Assembly: GCA_947476485.1 (NCBI GenBank) | Contig: CANJQU010000037.1 | Span: 1-34,888 of the forward strand | Origin: Chitinophagaceae bacterium | GTDB taxonomy: Bacteria; Bacteroidota; Bacteroidia; Chitinophagales; Chitinophagaceae | DNA length: 34,888 nucleotides | Direction: 5' to 3' | In this document: one piece after another, positions 24,387-32,812 of the stretch | Position numbering within the stretch: the first letter of the stretch is position 1 | How the letters are laid out: every line of letters begins with the position of its first letter | The notes under the pieces: generated by a model | Seen by the model: only the letters and a program-made list of their open reading frames with translations | Told to the model about the DNA's origin: nothing | Database searches by the model: none | Program-made: the position numbers and the translations under genes

Positions 24387-24414
24387 TAAAAAACCACCCC
24401 TCATCGAGGGGTGG
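24387..24414 (-). terminator. Terminator of rpsF-rpsR-rplI
   Basis: On the minus strand CCACCCCTC (24414-24406) pairs with GAGGGGTGG (24402-24394) around a 3-base loop, followed by a T-run (24393-24387). It lies about 30 bases past the rplI stop. Confidence 0.85.
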
Positions 24415-24445
24415 CTAATATATTCAGTTTGCCTTATACTGGAAA

Positions 24446-24892
24446 TTACTCGCCAGCTACTTCAAACTCGATCTCAACAACATTGTCTTTGCCGAAGTCG
24501 ATGCTTGCTTTGTGCATGCCTGCTTCCTTCACATCACCGATGATAGAGATACGGCGGCGGTCAATTTCGTAGCCTTTCTGCTCACGGATAGCGCGTGCGA
24601 TCTGTATAGCGGTAACAGAACCGAAGATCTTGCCACTGGTACCGATCTTTGCACCCACCTTGATCGGTGATGCCTTCAGTACTTCAGTAACATTAGCTAC
24701 TTCAGCCATCAGTTTGTCTTCTTTCTTCTGCAACTGCTTGCGGCGCTCTTCCATTATTTTGGTGTTGCTGCCACTTGCTTCAATTGCATACTTCTGTGGT
24801 ATGAGGTAGTTGCGGGCGTATCCCGGTCTTACATCCACCATTTCGTGGGCCGAGCCCAGGTTGTCAACGTCTTTTATAAGAATTACTTGCAT
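24446..24892 (-). CDS. rplI: 50S ribosomal protein L9
   Basis: L9 binds the L1 stalk base of 23S rRNA. The 148-residue product shows the N-terminal domain MQVILIKDVDNLGSAHEMVDVRPGYARNYLIPQKYA, a long linking helix, and a C-terminal domain with KIFGSVTAIQIARAI. It is the last gene of rpsF-rpsR-rplI, with six bases separating it from rpsR. Confidence 0.97.
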   Translation of the reverse strand: MQVILIKDVDNLGSAHEMVDVRPGYARNYLIPQKYAIEASGSNTKIMEERRKQLQKKEDKLMAEVANVTEVLKASPIKVGAKIGTSGKIFGSVTAIQIARAIREQKGYEIDRRRISIIGDVKEAGMHKASIDFGKDNVVEIEFEVAGE

Positions 24893-24898
24893 GATTTT

Positions 24899-25165
24899 CT
24901 ACTTTAAAAGGTCAGTAACGTAAGGTAAAATAGCCATCTGGCGGGCTTTTTTTATCGCCTGTGATACTTTGCGCTGGAATTTCAGCGAGTTCCCGGTTAT
25001 GCGGCGTGGTAACATTTTACCTTGCTCGTTAAGGAACTTTTTCAGGAATTCTCCGTCTTTATAATCTATATAACGGATGCCCATTTTCTTAAAACGGCAG
25101 TATTTCTTCTGGCGTTTTTCCACACGCTGTGTGGTCAAAAATTTTATTTCGTTTTGCTTAGCCAT
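24899..25165 (-). CDS. rpsR: 30S ribosomal protein S18
   Basis: S18 binds S6 and 16S rRNA in the platform of the small subunit. The 88-residue product has the family core [19 protein letters not shown] and [20 protein letters not shown], with a short C-terminal PYVTDLLK. It follows rpsF by 10 bases in the conserved rpsF-rpsR-rplI order. Confidence 0.97.
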   Translation of the reverse strand: MAKQNEIKFLTTQRVEKRQKKYCRFKKMGIRYIDYKDGEFLKKFLNEQGKMLPRRITGNSLKFQRKVSQAIKKARQMAILPYVTDLLK

Positions 25166-25175
25166 TGTAAGTTTT

Positions 25176-25541
25176 TTAAGAAGCGTTTTCTACTGTTGCG
25201 TTTTTGTTGCGTTTTCTAAGATTGTACGCTTCTGCGTACTTGTCGAGGCGGGTTACCATATGACGCATGATGCTTTCATCACGGTTCATCTGGATCTCCA
25301 GTTTCGCGTTGGTCTCAGTTGGAGCTTTGTACTCAACAACGTAGTAAAGGCCGGTTGTCTTTTTTGCAATCGGGTAAGCCAGTGAACGAAGGCCCCATGC
25401 ATCCTGGTGAACGATAGTTCCACCATTTTCTTTAAGGAAATCCTGGTACTTTTTTTGTGCTGCTTTGTAGTCTTCATCCGCCAGTACGGGAGTAAAGACA
25501 AGCATGAGCTCATAGCTCTGCAGAGTGCTTTCTGTTGCCAT
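25176..25541 (-). CDS. rpsF: 30S ribosomal protein S6
   Basis: S6 pairs with S18 on the 16S rRNA platform. From the ATG at 25541 the product has 121 residues, starting [16 protein letters not shown]. Family marks are [30 protein letters not shown] and [17 protein letters not shown]. An in-frame GTG 40 codons upstream lies in a structured leader and is rejected. Confidence 0.97.
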   Translation of the reverse strand: MATESTLQSYELMLVFTPVLADEDYKAAQKKYQDFLKENGGTIVHQDAWGLRSLAYPIAKKTTGLYYVVEYKAPTETNAKLEIQMNRDESIMRHMVTRLDKYAEAYNLRKRNKNATVENAS

Positions 25542-25672
25542 AATATTTTTTAAAAGGTTAAACCAATCGTCCGGCAGGAACCTTGGATATCTGTAGCTGG
25601 GCAAACGGCCGGTAGTTTGTAAACTACCAACTGAAATTGCCAACCAAAAATAGCCGGACAAATTTGGGATTG
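25542..25672 (-). promoter_or_regulatory. Structured 5' leader of rpsF (candidate S6:S18 binding site)
   Basis: About 130 bases of transcribed leader separate the promoter from the rpsF ATG. It is closed by a perfect GTCCGGC/GCCGGAC pairing (25659-25653 with 25575-25569) and contains a strong hairpin, GGTAGTTT-GT-AAACTACC (25611-25628). Leaders of rpsF in many bacteria carry an autoregulatory RNA that binds the S6-S18 complex; this leader is a candidate by position and structure, though the family motif was not matched. Confidence 0.5.
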
Positions 25673-25680
25673 CAAAAGTA
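25673..25680 (-). promoter_or_regulatory. -7 element of rpsF-rpsR-rplI
   Basis: On the minus strand TACTTTTG (25680-25673) matches TAnnTTTG. It implies a transcript start near 25667 and a leader of about 130 bases. Confidence 0.55.
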
Positions 25681-25871
25681 TAGAAGTTTATTATTTAATC
25701 CAAAAAAAATCTTACGGATCAAATATCTCTTAATAAGCTGTGCGTAAATATAATAGCTGGTATGCACTTACATAACGCTGACCGCTCTAGATTTACATTG
25801 TTTATAATAATAAAATAGAAACCATTGCGTTATTATATTATTATCAGACTATTAACCCCAAAACTAACATT
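25681..25871. other. AT-rich gap before the first tiny paralogue
   Basis: No gene seen. An AT-rich region with TTATTATATTATTATC-like words (about 25828-25845) and TAGATTTA (25788-25795), which is close to a -7 element for the plus-strand small gene. Confidence 0.4.
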
Positions 25872-26060
25872 ATGAAACCTGAAAATAAAATAATCACATC
25901 GCAAAATCATCGACAAGCGAGTGAAACCGGGTTCTTTAAAAGGCTCGGCCGTAAAGTAGCCGACCTTTTCCAGCCTGAAGAGGTAGAGGTGACCTTTAAG
26001 GAAGAAGGAAGTACGAGAAGTTATACCTATACAAAAGTTTCTCAAAAACAGGTTGCCTGA
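25872..26060 (+). CDS. Tiny EEVEVTF-motif protein, paralogue 1
   Basis: A 62-residue protein without a signal peptide or membrane segment and without a known family. It shares its second half with the next small gene: F-x-RLGRKVADLF, PEEVEVTF, and STRSYTYTK. The N-terminus is Asn/Lys-rich and probably disordered. The codon pattern, normal start and conserved paralogue 145 bases downstream argue for a real gene. The function is unknown. Confidence 0.65.
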   Translation: MKPENKIITSQNHRQASETGFFKRLGRKVADLFQPEEVEVTFKEEGSTRSYTYTKVSQKQVA

Positions 26061-26172
26061 AATACAGATGCAGGCTAAAAGCAACTTTTTACTGCTCAAA
26101 AACACTATAAAACGACATATAATGCCATTTTAACGCCCCTTTTGCGAAATCTGGTACATAGTTGGCATTAAT

Positions 26173-26194
26173 TTTATAACAGTAACGTTATAAA
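26173..26194. promoter_or_regulatory. Perfect inverted repeat before the second tiny gene
   Basis: TTTATAAC (26173-26180) and GTTATAAA (26187-26194) form a perfect 8-bp inverted repeat around six bases, ending 10 bases before the ATG at 26205. Its place and symmetry suggest a repressor or activator site. Confidence 0.5.
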
Positions 26195-26204
26195 TCTATC
26201 CATC

Positions 26205-26387
26205 ATGACTACTATGGCGCTAAAACATAAGACCACAAGGTTGTCCAGATTTGCAGATACAATAAGATATCTTGTAAACAAGATCGGGAACCTTTTTACA
26301 CTTGAAGAAGTGGAGGTCACGTTTACTAAGGTGGGGGATTCCACCCGGTATTCTTACACCAAAATAGAAAATAAACACGCTATTTAA
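26205..26387 (+). CDS. Tiny EEVEVTF-motif protein, paralogue 2
   Basis: A 60-residue protein of unknown function, paralogous to the 25872-26060 product: the common part is VNKIGNLF versus VADLF, LEEVEVTF versus PEEVEVTF, and STRYSYTK versus STRSYTYTK. The N-terminus differs and is basic (KHKTTRLSRF). No membrane helix is seen. A symmetric sequence immediately upstream suggests regulation. It could have one of two ATG starts three codons apart (MTTMALK). Confidence 0.65.
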   Translation: MTTMALKHKTTRLSRFADTIRYLVNKIGNLFTLEEVEVTFTKVGDSTRYSYTKIENKHAI

Positions 26388-26491
26388 GCCCCATCTTGCA
26401 TATATCATTGATTTTCAGTGAAAATAATGACGCATAAGTTGCTTGCAAGGTTAACACAATAAAAAACTACTTTTACCGTTTGGTGAAAGTA

Positions 26492-27364
26492 ATGGTACAA
26501 ATACGCAGAACACTTGCAATTATTATTATCCTGGTAACTGTTGCCTCAATTCCACAAATGAAGGCTCAGAAATACTATACAGCTATTGAGCTTGGTATAT
26601 CCGGCGGTGGCTCACAATATTTTGGTGATCTCAATGAAAATTATGGGTTCAAAACGCCACATGCATACGGCGGAGCTTATCTCCGTAAGCGCATGAATAT
26701 GTATATTGCCCTAAAGGGCGTGGTCAGCTATACCAATATTGGCTACAACGACAAGTACAATTCCGCACTTTACAATAAAACCCGGAACCTTAACTTCAGC
26801 AGCCAGATCTTCGAGGGGGCGTTCCAGGCAGAATTTAACTTCTTTGGTTTCGTGACCGGCGACCCTTATCATCGGTTTACTCCCTATCTTACCGGCGGCA
26901 TCGGGGCGTTTTATTACAGCCCTTATACCGAGTACAATGGCCAGAAATATTCACTGCAGCCATTGGGCACCGAGGGACAGAATGTTAAGGAATACAGCAG
27001 CCGGAAATACAGCAATATAGCCGCTTGCTTTCCGCTGGGAATTGGTATTAAGTATTGGGTTACCGGCGGGGTAAATATTACTGTTGAGATCGCGGATCGG
27101 CTGACTACCACAGACCACATGGACGATGTGAGCTCGACCTATGTGGGTATTGATAAGTTTAAGAAAAATCCAATCGGGGCTGCCCTCCAGGATCGCTCAC
27201 CGGAAGTAAACCAGGGTAGCTCACTGGGCATTGCCGGAAAGCAACGGGGCAACACGGCCAGTATGGATCAGTATATGGTAGCTGAGATCAGTGTATCGTT
27301 CAACTTCACGTCTTACAGGTGCCCCTCTGCTGATAGGAATGATGACCAGTTGAGGATCAGATAA
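26492..27364 (+). CDS. PorG-like (DUF6089) outer-membrane protein
   Basis: A 290-residue protein from the ATG at 26492 with a signal peptide ending near MKAQ. The mature part, LGISGGGSQYFGDLNENYGF, then LRKRMNMYIALKGVVSYTNIG, a middle PYLTGGIGAFYYSP and a C-terminal EISVSFNF, fits the DUF6089 family, which includes PorG of the type IX secretion system. An outer-membrane beta-barrel with periplasm-facing loops is expected. The PorG name rests on this family link and on porX nearby; another barrel of the same family is possible. A TTG at 26480 is rejected as start. Confidence 0.6.
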   Translation: MVQIRRTLAIIIILVTVASIPQMKAQKYYTAIELGISGGGSQYFGDLNENYGFKTPHAYGGAYLRKRMNMYIALKGVVSYTNIGYNDKYNSALYNKTRNLNFSSQIFEGAFQAEFNFFGFVTGDPYHRFTPYLTGGIGAFYYSPYTEYNGQKYSLQPLGTEGQNVKEYSSRKYSNIAACFPLGIGIKYWVTGGVNITVEIADRLTTTDHMDDVSSTYVGIDKFKKNPIGAALQDRSPEVNQGSSLGIAGKQRGNTASMDQYMVAEISVSFNFTSYRCPSADRNDDQLRIR

Positions 27365-27376
27365 TGAGCATTTGTG

Positions 27377-27396
27377 CCTGCCTGCTGAAAGGCAGG
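27377..27396. repeat. Hairpin after the PorG-like gene
   Basis: CCTGCCT (27377-27383) pairs with AGGCAGG (27390-27396) around six bases. No T-run follows, so it is only a weak terminator candidate. Confidence 0.45.
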
Positions 27397-27450
27397 ATTG
27401 AACATGTGAAAGCTACCCTGCGGTCGTAAAAAACATCGGCCAAATCTGGA

Positions 27451-27900
27451 TCAAAAGTCAAGCATCGCGTTCACCCACTCACCGTCAAAACGGGCGTTGA
27501 ACTTTTTGTAGAAGTTAAGGGCTGGCTCGTTCCAGTCAAGTACCTGCCAGGTAATTCCCTGGAAGTTCCTTTCTTTCGCTTCTGAAATCAGCGCATCCAT
27601 CAGCAACGCACCTAAGCCCCTGCCCCGCGCAGCTTCTGTTACAATAATATCCTCCAGGTACATTTTCTGTCCTTTCCAGGTGGAATAGCGGATATAATAA
27701 AGCGCAAAACCATTGATGACACCGTCTTCCTCCGCCACAAATGCCCACCACACAGGGTTTGACCCAAAGCCACTCTCGGCGAAGTGTTCAGCGGAAACAG
27801 TCACTTCATGTGGCGCACGCTCATATAAAGCCAACTCGTTCACAAGTTCCAGCATGCGTGGGCAATCTTCTATTTTAGCTCTTCTTACTATCGGCGGCAT
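27451..27900 (-). CDS. GNAT N-acetyltransferase, diamine/polyamine type
   Basis: A 149-residue acetyltransferase. The acetyl-CoA loop reads VTEAARGRGLGALLMDALI (R-G-R-G-L-G). YYIRYSTWKGQKMYLEDI resembles diamine/spermidine N1-acetyltransferases, and WNEPALNFYKKFNARF is the usual C-terminal GNAT part. The polyamine substrate is inferred from this likeness. It is convergent with the PorG-like gene and divergent from porX. Confidence 0.85.
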   Translation of the reverse strand: MPPIVRRAKIEDCPRMLELVNELALYERAPHEVTVSAEHFAESGFGSNPVWWAFVAEEDGVINGFALYYIRYSTWKGQKMYLEDIIVTEAARGRGLGALLMDALISEAKERNFQGITWQVLDWNEPALNFYKKFNARFDGEWVNAMLDF

Positions 27901-27964
27901 GGTATTTAACTTTCTGTATGCAATACTAATAGCTTATGCACGTTTATCCAAAGGTTACAACTTC

Positions 27965-27972
27965 TAATTTTG
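27965..27972 (+). promoter_or_regulatory. -7 element upstream of porX
   Basis: TAATTTTG matches TAnnTTTG and lies 79 bases before the porX ATG at 28052. A nearer TACTTTTA-like stretch at about 28017 is an alternative. No good -33 is seen. Confidence 0.4.
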
Positions 27973-28051
27973 CGTTAAACCACGCTCCCCTAGCTATCAC
28001 GGAATGCTATTTGTAATACTTTTATCTTCATAATAAAACAACACACACTAT

Positions 28052-29611
28052 ATGAGCAAACAAGGGGAAATACTATGGGTGGATGACGAAATTGACTCAC
28101 TGAAGTCACAAATACTCTTCCTGAAAAATAAAGGTTATGAAGTCACACCACTCAGTAATGGCCACGATGCGCTCGAATTATTGAAAGACAAGATAGTTGA
28201 TGTAGTGCTGCTGGATGAGAGCATGCCAGGCCTTACCGGACTGGAAACACTTGCCAAAATCAAAGAAATGCTGCCGCAGCTTCCCGTGGTAATGATCACC
28301 AAGAATGAGGCCGAAAACATAATGGAAGACGCTCTGGGCGCGCAGATAACCGACTATCTCATCAAGCCGGTCAATCCAAACCAGGTGCTGCTTTCCCTCA
28401 AAAAAATAATGGATGGCAAAAGGCTGGTTTCTGAAAAGACAACCACTGCCTACCAGCAGGACTTCCGTAACCTCTTCATGGCACTGAGCTCAAACCCCAA
28501 TCACGAGGAGTGGAAAGAACTATACAAGAAGCTCGTGTACTGGGAGCTGGAAATGGACAAGAGCAACAGTGAGGAAATGATGGAAGTGCTGCAATCGCAA
28601 AAGACCGAGGCGAACACAGAGTTCTTCAAATACATCTCCAAAAACTACGCAAACTGGATCAAAGACAATGGCGATCAGGGCCCTCTGATGTCTCACAAGG
28701 TGTTTGAGAAAAAAGTGGCCCCGTTTCTTAAACAGGGTAAGCCAACGTTCTTAGTAGTAGTAGATAATCTTCGTCTCGATCATTTTAAGGCCATTCAACC
28801 TGTACTTTCTGAATCGCTTCGTATAGTAGACGAAGACCAGTTTTACAGCATCTTACCTACTGCAACCCAGTATTGCCGCAACGCTATATTTGCCGGCATG
28901 CTGCCAATAGATATAGCGGCACACTTCCCGCTGGAATGGAAAAACGACGACGAAGAAGGCGGCAAGAACCTTCACGAAGAGAAGTTCCTGAGAAACCAGC
29001 TAAAGCACCTGAAACTGGACCACCTCAAAACACAGTACATAAAGATCACCAACAACGAAGACGCCAAGTCGATGGAAGACAATATCCACAACTGTCTATC
29101 GAACGACCTCACTGTGATCGTCTACAACTTTGTGGATATGCTATCGCATGCGCGCACCGAAATGGAGGTGCTGAAAGAACTGGCAGGGGATGAAATATCG
29201 TACCGCTCGCTTGTTGTGAGCTGGTTCGAACATTCGCCGCTGCACAGGGCACTGCGCAAGATAGCCGACAAAAATATCCAGGTGCTGCTGACCACAGACC
29301 ATGGCAGCACACGTGTGAAGACCCCGAGCAAGTGCGTAGGCGATCGTGCCACAACTGCCAACCTGCGCTACAAACATGGCCGTAACCTTCAGTACGAAGA
29401 ACGCGACGTGCTCGCCTTCCGCGACCCAAAGTTCGCGGGATTGCCAAGGCCTAATGTCAGCTCCACATTCATTTTTGCCAAGGGCGATGTGTTCCTATGC
29501 TACCCAAATAACTACAACCATTTTGTGAACTATTATAAGAACACCTTTCAGCATGGCGGCATATCGCTGGAGGAAATGATAGTACCCGTGGTGCGGCTGG
29601 AGAGCAAGTAA
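28052..29611 (+). CDS. porX: PorX-type response regulator with PglZ domain
   Basis: PorX is a response regulator that controls type IX secretion genes in Bacteroidota through a receiver domain fused to an alkaline-phosphatase-like PglZ domain. The 519-residue product matches: receiver at about 1-120 (VDDEIDSLK; phosphoacceptor Asp55 in VVLLDESMPGLTG; Lys in LIKPVNPNQ), then a helical linker and a PglZ domain with FLVVVDNLRLDHFKAIQP, ILPTATQYCRNAIFAG, and the metal site TTDHGSTRVKTPS. It has no adjacent histidine kinase, as is usual for porX. Confidence 0.93.
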   Translation: MSKQGEILWVDDEIDSLKSQILFLKNKGYEVTPLSNGHDALELLKDKIVDVVLLDESMPGLTGLETLAKIKEMLPQLPVVMITKNEAENIMEDALGAQITDYLIKPVNPNQVLLSLKKIMDGKRLVSEKTTTAYQQDFRNLFMALSSNPNHEEWKELYKKLVYWELEMDKSNSEEMMEVLQSQKTEANTEFFKYISKNYANWIKDNGDQGPLMSHKVFEKKVAPFLKQGKPTFLVVVDNLRLDHFKAIQPVLSESLRIVDEDQFYSILPTATQYCRNAIFAGMLPIDIAAHFPLEWKNDDEEGGKNLHEEKFLRNQLKHLKLDHLKTQYIKITNNEDAKSMEDNIHNCLSNDLTVIVYNFVDMLSHARTEMEVLKELAGDEISYRSLVVSWFEHSPLHRALRKIADKNIQVLLTTDHGSTRVKTPSKCVGDRATTANLRYKHGRNLQYEERDVLAFRDPKFAGLPRPNVSSTFIFAKGDVFLCYPNNYNHFVNYYKNTFQHGGISLEEMIVPVVRLESK

Positions 29612-29702
29612 TGAGATTATTTAACGCTGGGTTGACCTAAAGTTAACCTCCTTTGTTAGGGTAATGGTGGAAATAGTTGTGTTTTTGCACAAACTATTCG
29701 TC

Positions 29703-30698
29703 ATGACCCGTTACAGCCGTTTATCATCTTTCGCTATAGCTGCTATAGCTCTTATTTCCTGCAACAAAGGCCGCCAGGTAACAGCACCTACTGCCGGCGT
29801 TGTGCCTGAACAGAAGCATTCGACACAAAGGATAGCCAGTGCGACAGTGCTTGGTGCACCCGTAGCCGAAGCGAAGCTCTACAAATTGCTGCCGGGCTAT
29901 AGCAGTGGCGACAATTTCGAAGCGAGCGGTGTTTACAGCCTTGGCAGCTATTTCTATATTGCCTGCGACAACATGCAGAAAATAACAAAAATAAAGAGCA
30001 CCTTACCCATAAACAGCTCGAGCAACTCGTTATTAAGCACAGGCGCTCCAGGGTCGGGCAGCTCCAATTTTGAAGGCATCACTTACGATAATAACGGTAC
30101 CGTAAACTTCTTCACCGTTGAGGAATCAGCCCAGAACGGGTCTGTTTACCAGCCACGCATTTACGAATATGACGCCAGTATGAATTATCAGCGCAGATCG
30201 TGGGCAAATTATAATTTCACTTCATCAAACAACAACAAAGCGTTTGAAGGCATTACCTGGGTGTACCGTGGCGGCAATGACTACCTGTTAGGTATCGTTG
30301 AAAGCACCGGTGTAATAGCCGTTTTAAGAAAGACCAGCGGCAATTGGGTACTCGATGCGACAATAACACTTCCCTCTTCCGTTACATTCTCTGACTATTC
30401 AGACATCTGCGTATACGGCAACAAGATCGCAATCCTTTCGCAGCAAGACTGCCAGTTTTGGATAGGTACACTAAGCAGCACATCATGGACCATTACCGGA
30501 GGCACCGCCTATGAATTTCCCAAAGGGAGTTCGGGCGGCGTGGTTGGCGCGGGCACCAATGTACTCTATGCCAATGCAGAGGGCATTTCGTTTATCAATG
30601 ACAACCAGGTAGTGGTGGTATCAGATAAGGCAGATAACAGCCAACCCAGTTACCAGAGCTACAAAGACCAGTCTGTGGCTATCTTTAATATACCGTAA
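29703..30698 (+). CDS. SdiA-regulated-domain lipoprotein
   Basis: A 331-residue protein from the ATG at 29703. A lipobox LISC (about residues 19-22) makes it a lipoprotein. The rest looks like a beta-propeller of the SdiA-regulated/YjiK-like type: LPGYSSGDNFEASGVYSLGSYFYIACDN, SNFEGITYDNNGTVNFFTVEES, then KAFEGITWVYRGGNDYLLGIVE and EGISFINDNQVVVVSDK. The repeated FEGIT units at different propeller blades fit. The ligand is unknown. An in-frame GTG or ATG 13 codons earlier is not preferred. Confidence 0.78.
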   Translation: MTRYSRLSSFAIAAIALISCNKGRQVTAPTAGVVPEQKHSTQRIASATVLGAPVAEAKLYKLLPGYSSGDNFEASGVYSLGSYFYIACDNMQKITKIKSTLPINSSSNSLLSTGAPGSGSSNFEGITYDNNGTVNFFTVEESAQNGSVYQPRIYEYDASMNYQRRSWANYNFTSSNNNKAFEGITWVYRGGNDYLLGIVESTGVIAVLRKTSGNWVLDATITLPSSVTFSDYSDICVYGNKIAILSQQDCQFWIGTLSSTSWTITGGTAYEFPKGSSGGVVGAGTNVLYANAEGISFINDNQVVVVSDKADNSQPSYQSYKDQSVAIFNIP

Positions 30699-30699
30699 A

Positions 30700-30725
30700 C
30701 CCCAAACCCCTAAAGGGGCTTCACT
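30700..30725. repeat. Dispersed palindromic repeat, copy 2
   Basis: The same 26-base unit as at 17049-17074 (CCCCAAACCCCTAAAGGGG then CTTCACT), one base after the stop of the SdiA-regulated lipoprotein gene. Confidence 0.75.
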
Positions 30726-30844
30726 TGAGCAACTATATTCAGCAGAGAATCTCTACGCTACTTTCTATTGGTTGCTGATTGTCAGTGCTTTTGCCGGAAG
30801 TGATGAGATAAGCGATAAAGGAGAATCTTTCACAAAATACTCAA

Positions 30845-30874
30845 CCCACCTACCGAGTCAGGTTAGGAGGTGGG
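30845..30874 (-). terminator. Hairpin at the end of the DUF2480 gene
   Basis: CCCACCT (30845-30851) pairs with AGGTGGG (30868-30874). The stem spans the stop codon of the minus-strand gene. The downstream tract (TTGAGTATTTTG on minus) is only partly T-rich. Confidence 0.4.
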
Positions 30875-31382
30875 CTTTCGGCGCTTTGTATATAGGCACC
30901 GTGGAGCATGGCTCTCCGTACATGATGGATTTAGCTACCGGGCGAAGGTGATGGGTGATCATGACGTAGGCTGCGTCTGGTATCGGGGTATCTCCACAAC
31001 CCTTAATGACTACGCGTTTATCCGTGTATTCTGCGGTGTCAATTTCGCTGATGCGCTGCATCACCATTGCTTTGATCATTTCATCTGTGGTACCGAAGTA
31101 TATAGATGCAGCTACCGGCTGCAGGTAAGCGGCCGTGAGCATATAAGCCCAAACCGGCACGATGGCATCAACGCTACAGAAAATGGCTACATGCTTACCT
31201 GCATACTGTTCCCAATCGTGAGTTTGCAATGCGGCGCGGTAGTCCTTCTCTTTGAGTATCATTTCCCGGAACAGGAACGGTTTCAGATCAAATGCGGCGA
31301 GGCTAGTGTCCGCGGGAACGTATGGAGCAAGGTCCAATGTCACTATACCACTCTCTGCTACCTTATTTACTATTGATTCCAT
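30858..31382 (-). CDS. DUF2480 family protein
   Basis: A 174-residue soluble protein from the ATG at 31382 (MESIVNKVAESGIVTLDL). The family DUF2480 is found in Bacteroidota and has no known function. Conserved stretches are REMILKEKDYRAALQTHDW, CSVDAIVPVWAYMLTAAYL and GEPCSTVPIYK at the C-terminus. The upstream 11 codons are not used because MESIVNKV is the family start. A TAAATTTG is found 145 bases upstream, a possible but distant promoter. Confidence 0.8.
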   Translation of the reverse strand: MESIVNKVAESGIVTLDLAPYVPADTSLAAFDLKPFLFREMILKEKDYRAALQTHDWEQYAGKHVAIFCSVDAIVPVWAYMLTAAYLQPVAASIYFGTTDEMIKAMVMQRISEIDTAEYTDKRVVIKGCGDTPIPDAAYVMITHHLRPVAKSIMYGEPCSTVPIYKAPKAHLLT

Positions 31383-31526
31383 AGATACATCTGCTTTATA
31401 ATGACCCGCTATCAAGGATGCCTGTTTAGCAATGCACTAATTTCAGCACCATGGTCCGGCGGGCTCACCATGACAATATTTCAATTTTGCCTTTTCTAAT
31501 AAATTTGAACGGCATATTAATTGCTG

Positions 31527-31534
31527 CAAATTTA
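31527..31534 (-). promoter_or_regulatory. Possible distant -7 element of the DUF2480 gene
   Basis: On the minus strand TAAATTTG (31534-31527) fits TAnnTTTG about 145 bases before the gene. No -33 supports it. Confidence 0.3.
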
Positions 31535-31610
31535 AGCCAATTGCGCATAACCATCCTTATAGTGCAATAAGCAGCAGCAATAATGTGAAATGAGCTATCT
31601 ACAACCGGGC

Positions 31611-32732
31611 TTAGAAGGTCTCGTACTGCAGGTTGTAAGTGGTTGTCCAGGTGTTGGCCACACTATCTACGATCTTGGCAGTGATCTGTGTGACCTTGCT
31701 GTACGCATCGATGTTATAAGTAAGCGTAGTGGTATAGCCGCTATTGGAAATAGATTTCACCAGGTGATTGTTGCGGTACAGGTTGTTACCCCACTTAGTG
31801 AAAGAATTAAGCTGCAGGTAGTCGCCTATACGGTTAGCCATTGTTGTATAGAATGTATACGACTCGTTGGTATAAATGTTATTACCGGGGTAGCGGCAAT
31901 ATGCAGTGTCATTTGCTGTGTCAACCGCAAATACTGTTAGTGGAAATGCGCTGTAGCCACTGAGCTGATCGGTATAAGACCCAAGCCCGCCATGCTGCGT
32001 ATAAACGGTGTAAAAATCGAGCAGGTCGGGGTGCGCAGAGGCAGTATATAAAGTGCCTGGCAAAGTAGGGAAAACCCAGTAATCTCTCATGGCAAATGGA
32101 GAAACAGTCATCGTGTTAGGAAAGGTAGCTGTCAGCACGCCATTAAAGGAATAATTGAGAAAATCTCCATTAACTGAATTGTAGGTGCGCTCATCCGATA
32201 TGGTAGTAGTGGTAACTACAGAGCTTGTTCCGATAGGAGCTGTGTGATAAAATGTTTCCCGCTGCCTGTCTATGAGCTGACCATAGTATTCGTAGTTAGT
32301 GATACGGTTAGGCTCATATATGGTTGTGATAAGGCCCTGCGAGTTAACAAGGAAAGTATCTATTTCAAAAGTAGTGTGGAAAAACGTGTTTAATGGTACT
32401 GTCATTGTTGTCTTGATGACCGTGTCATTTGTATACTTAAATGTTATCGTCTGGCTTCTTTGATTGTTTGGATACATCAAGTCATTCGTTGTATACAATA
32501 TCTGGGATACCCTGCGATTGGCGTCGTAGGTAAACGTATAGTTATCGTTGATGGTGTCTGCAATAGCCACAGGGATCACCATATTTGTTCTGGTTGTAGC
32601 CGTATAACTTACCAGCCGTACATTGTTAGGGGTAGGCGCGTTGGAATGGATTATTTTCTTACAGGAAGGATATAGTATAACAGAAAGGGCTGTCAGAACA
32701 ACAAGCGGATACAGTAAAGTTATTTTTTTCAT
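31611..32732 (-). CDS. DUF4595-like lipoprotein
   Basis: A 373-residue protein from the ATG at 32732 (MKKITLLYPLVV). A hydrophobic segment ends in the lipobox-like LYPSC (Cys24), so it should be a lipoprotein. The body carries YD-like repeats, YTFTYDANRRVSQI near residue 65 and TLTYNIDAYSKVTQI near the C-terminus, as in DUF4595/RHS-like proteins of Bacteroidota. The function is unknown. The longer upstream start is not preferred. Confidence 0.7.
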   Translation of the reverse strand: MKKITLLYPLVVLTALSVILYPSCKKIIHSNAPTPNNVRLVSYTATTRTNMVIPVAIADTINDNYTFTYDANRRVSQILYTTNDLMYPNNQRSQTITFKYTNDTVIKTTMTVPLNTFFHTTFEIDTFLVNSQGLITTIYEPNRITNYEYYGQLIDRQRETFYHTAPIGTSSVVTTTTISDERTYNSVNGDFLNYSFNGVLTATFPNTMTVSPFAMRDYWVFPTLPGTLYTASAHPDLLDFYTVYTQHGGLGSYTDQLSGYSAFPLTVFAVDTANDTAYCRYPGNNIYTNESYTFYTTMANRIGDYLQLNSFTKWGNNLYRNNHLVKSISNSGYTTTLTYNIDAYSKVTQITAKIVDSVANTWTTTYNLQYETF

Positions 32733-32812
32733 CTGAAAACTTTTTTTCAATTGGCCGAGGCAACACATACTTTAAGCATGGGTTTCATACGGGCAGTTTT
32801 AACAATATTAGT

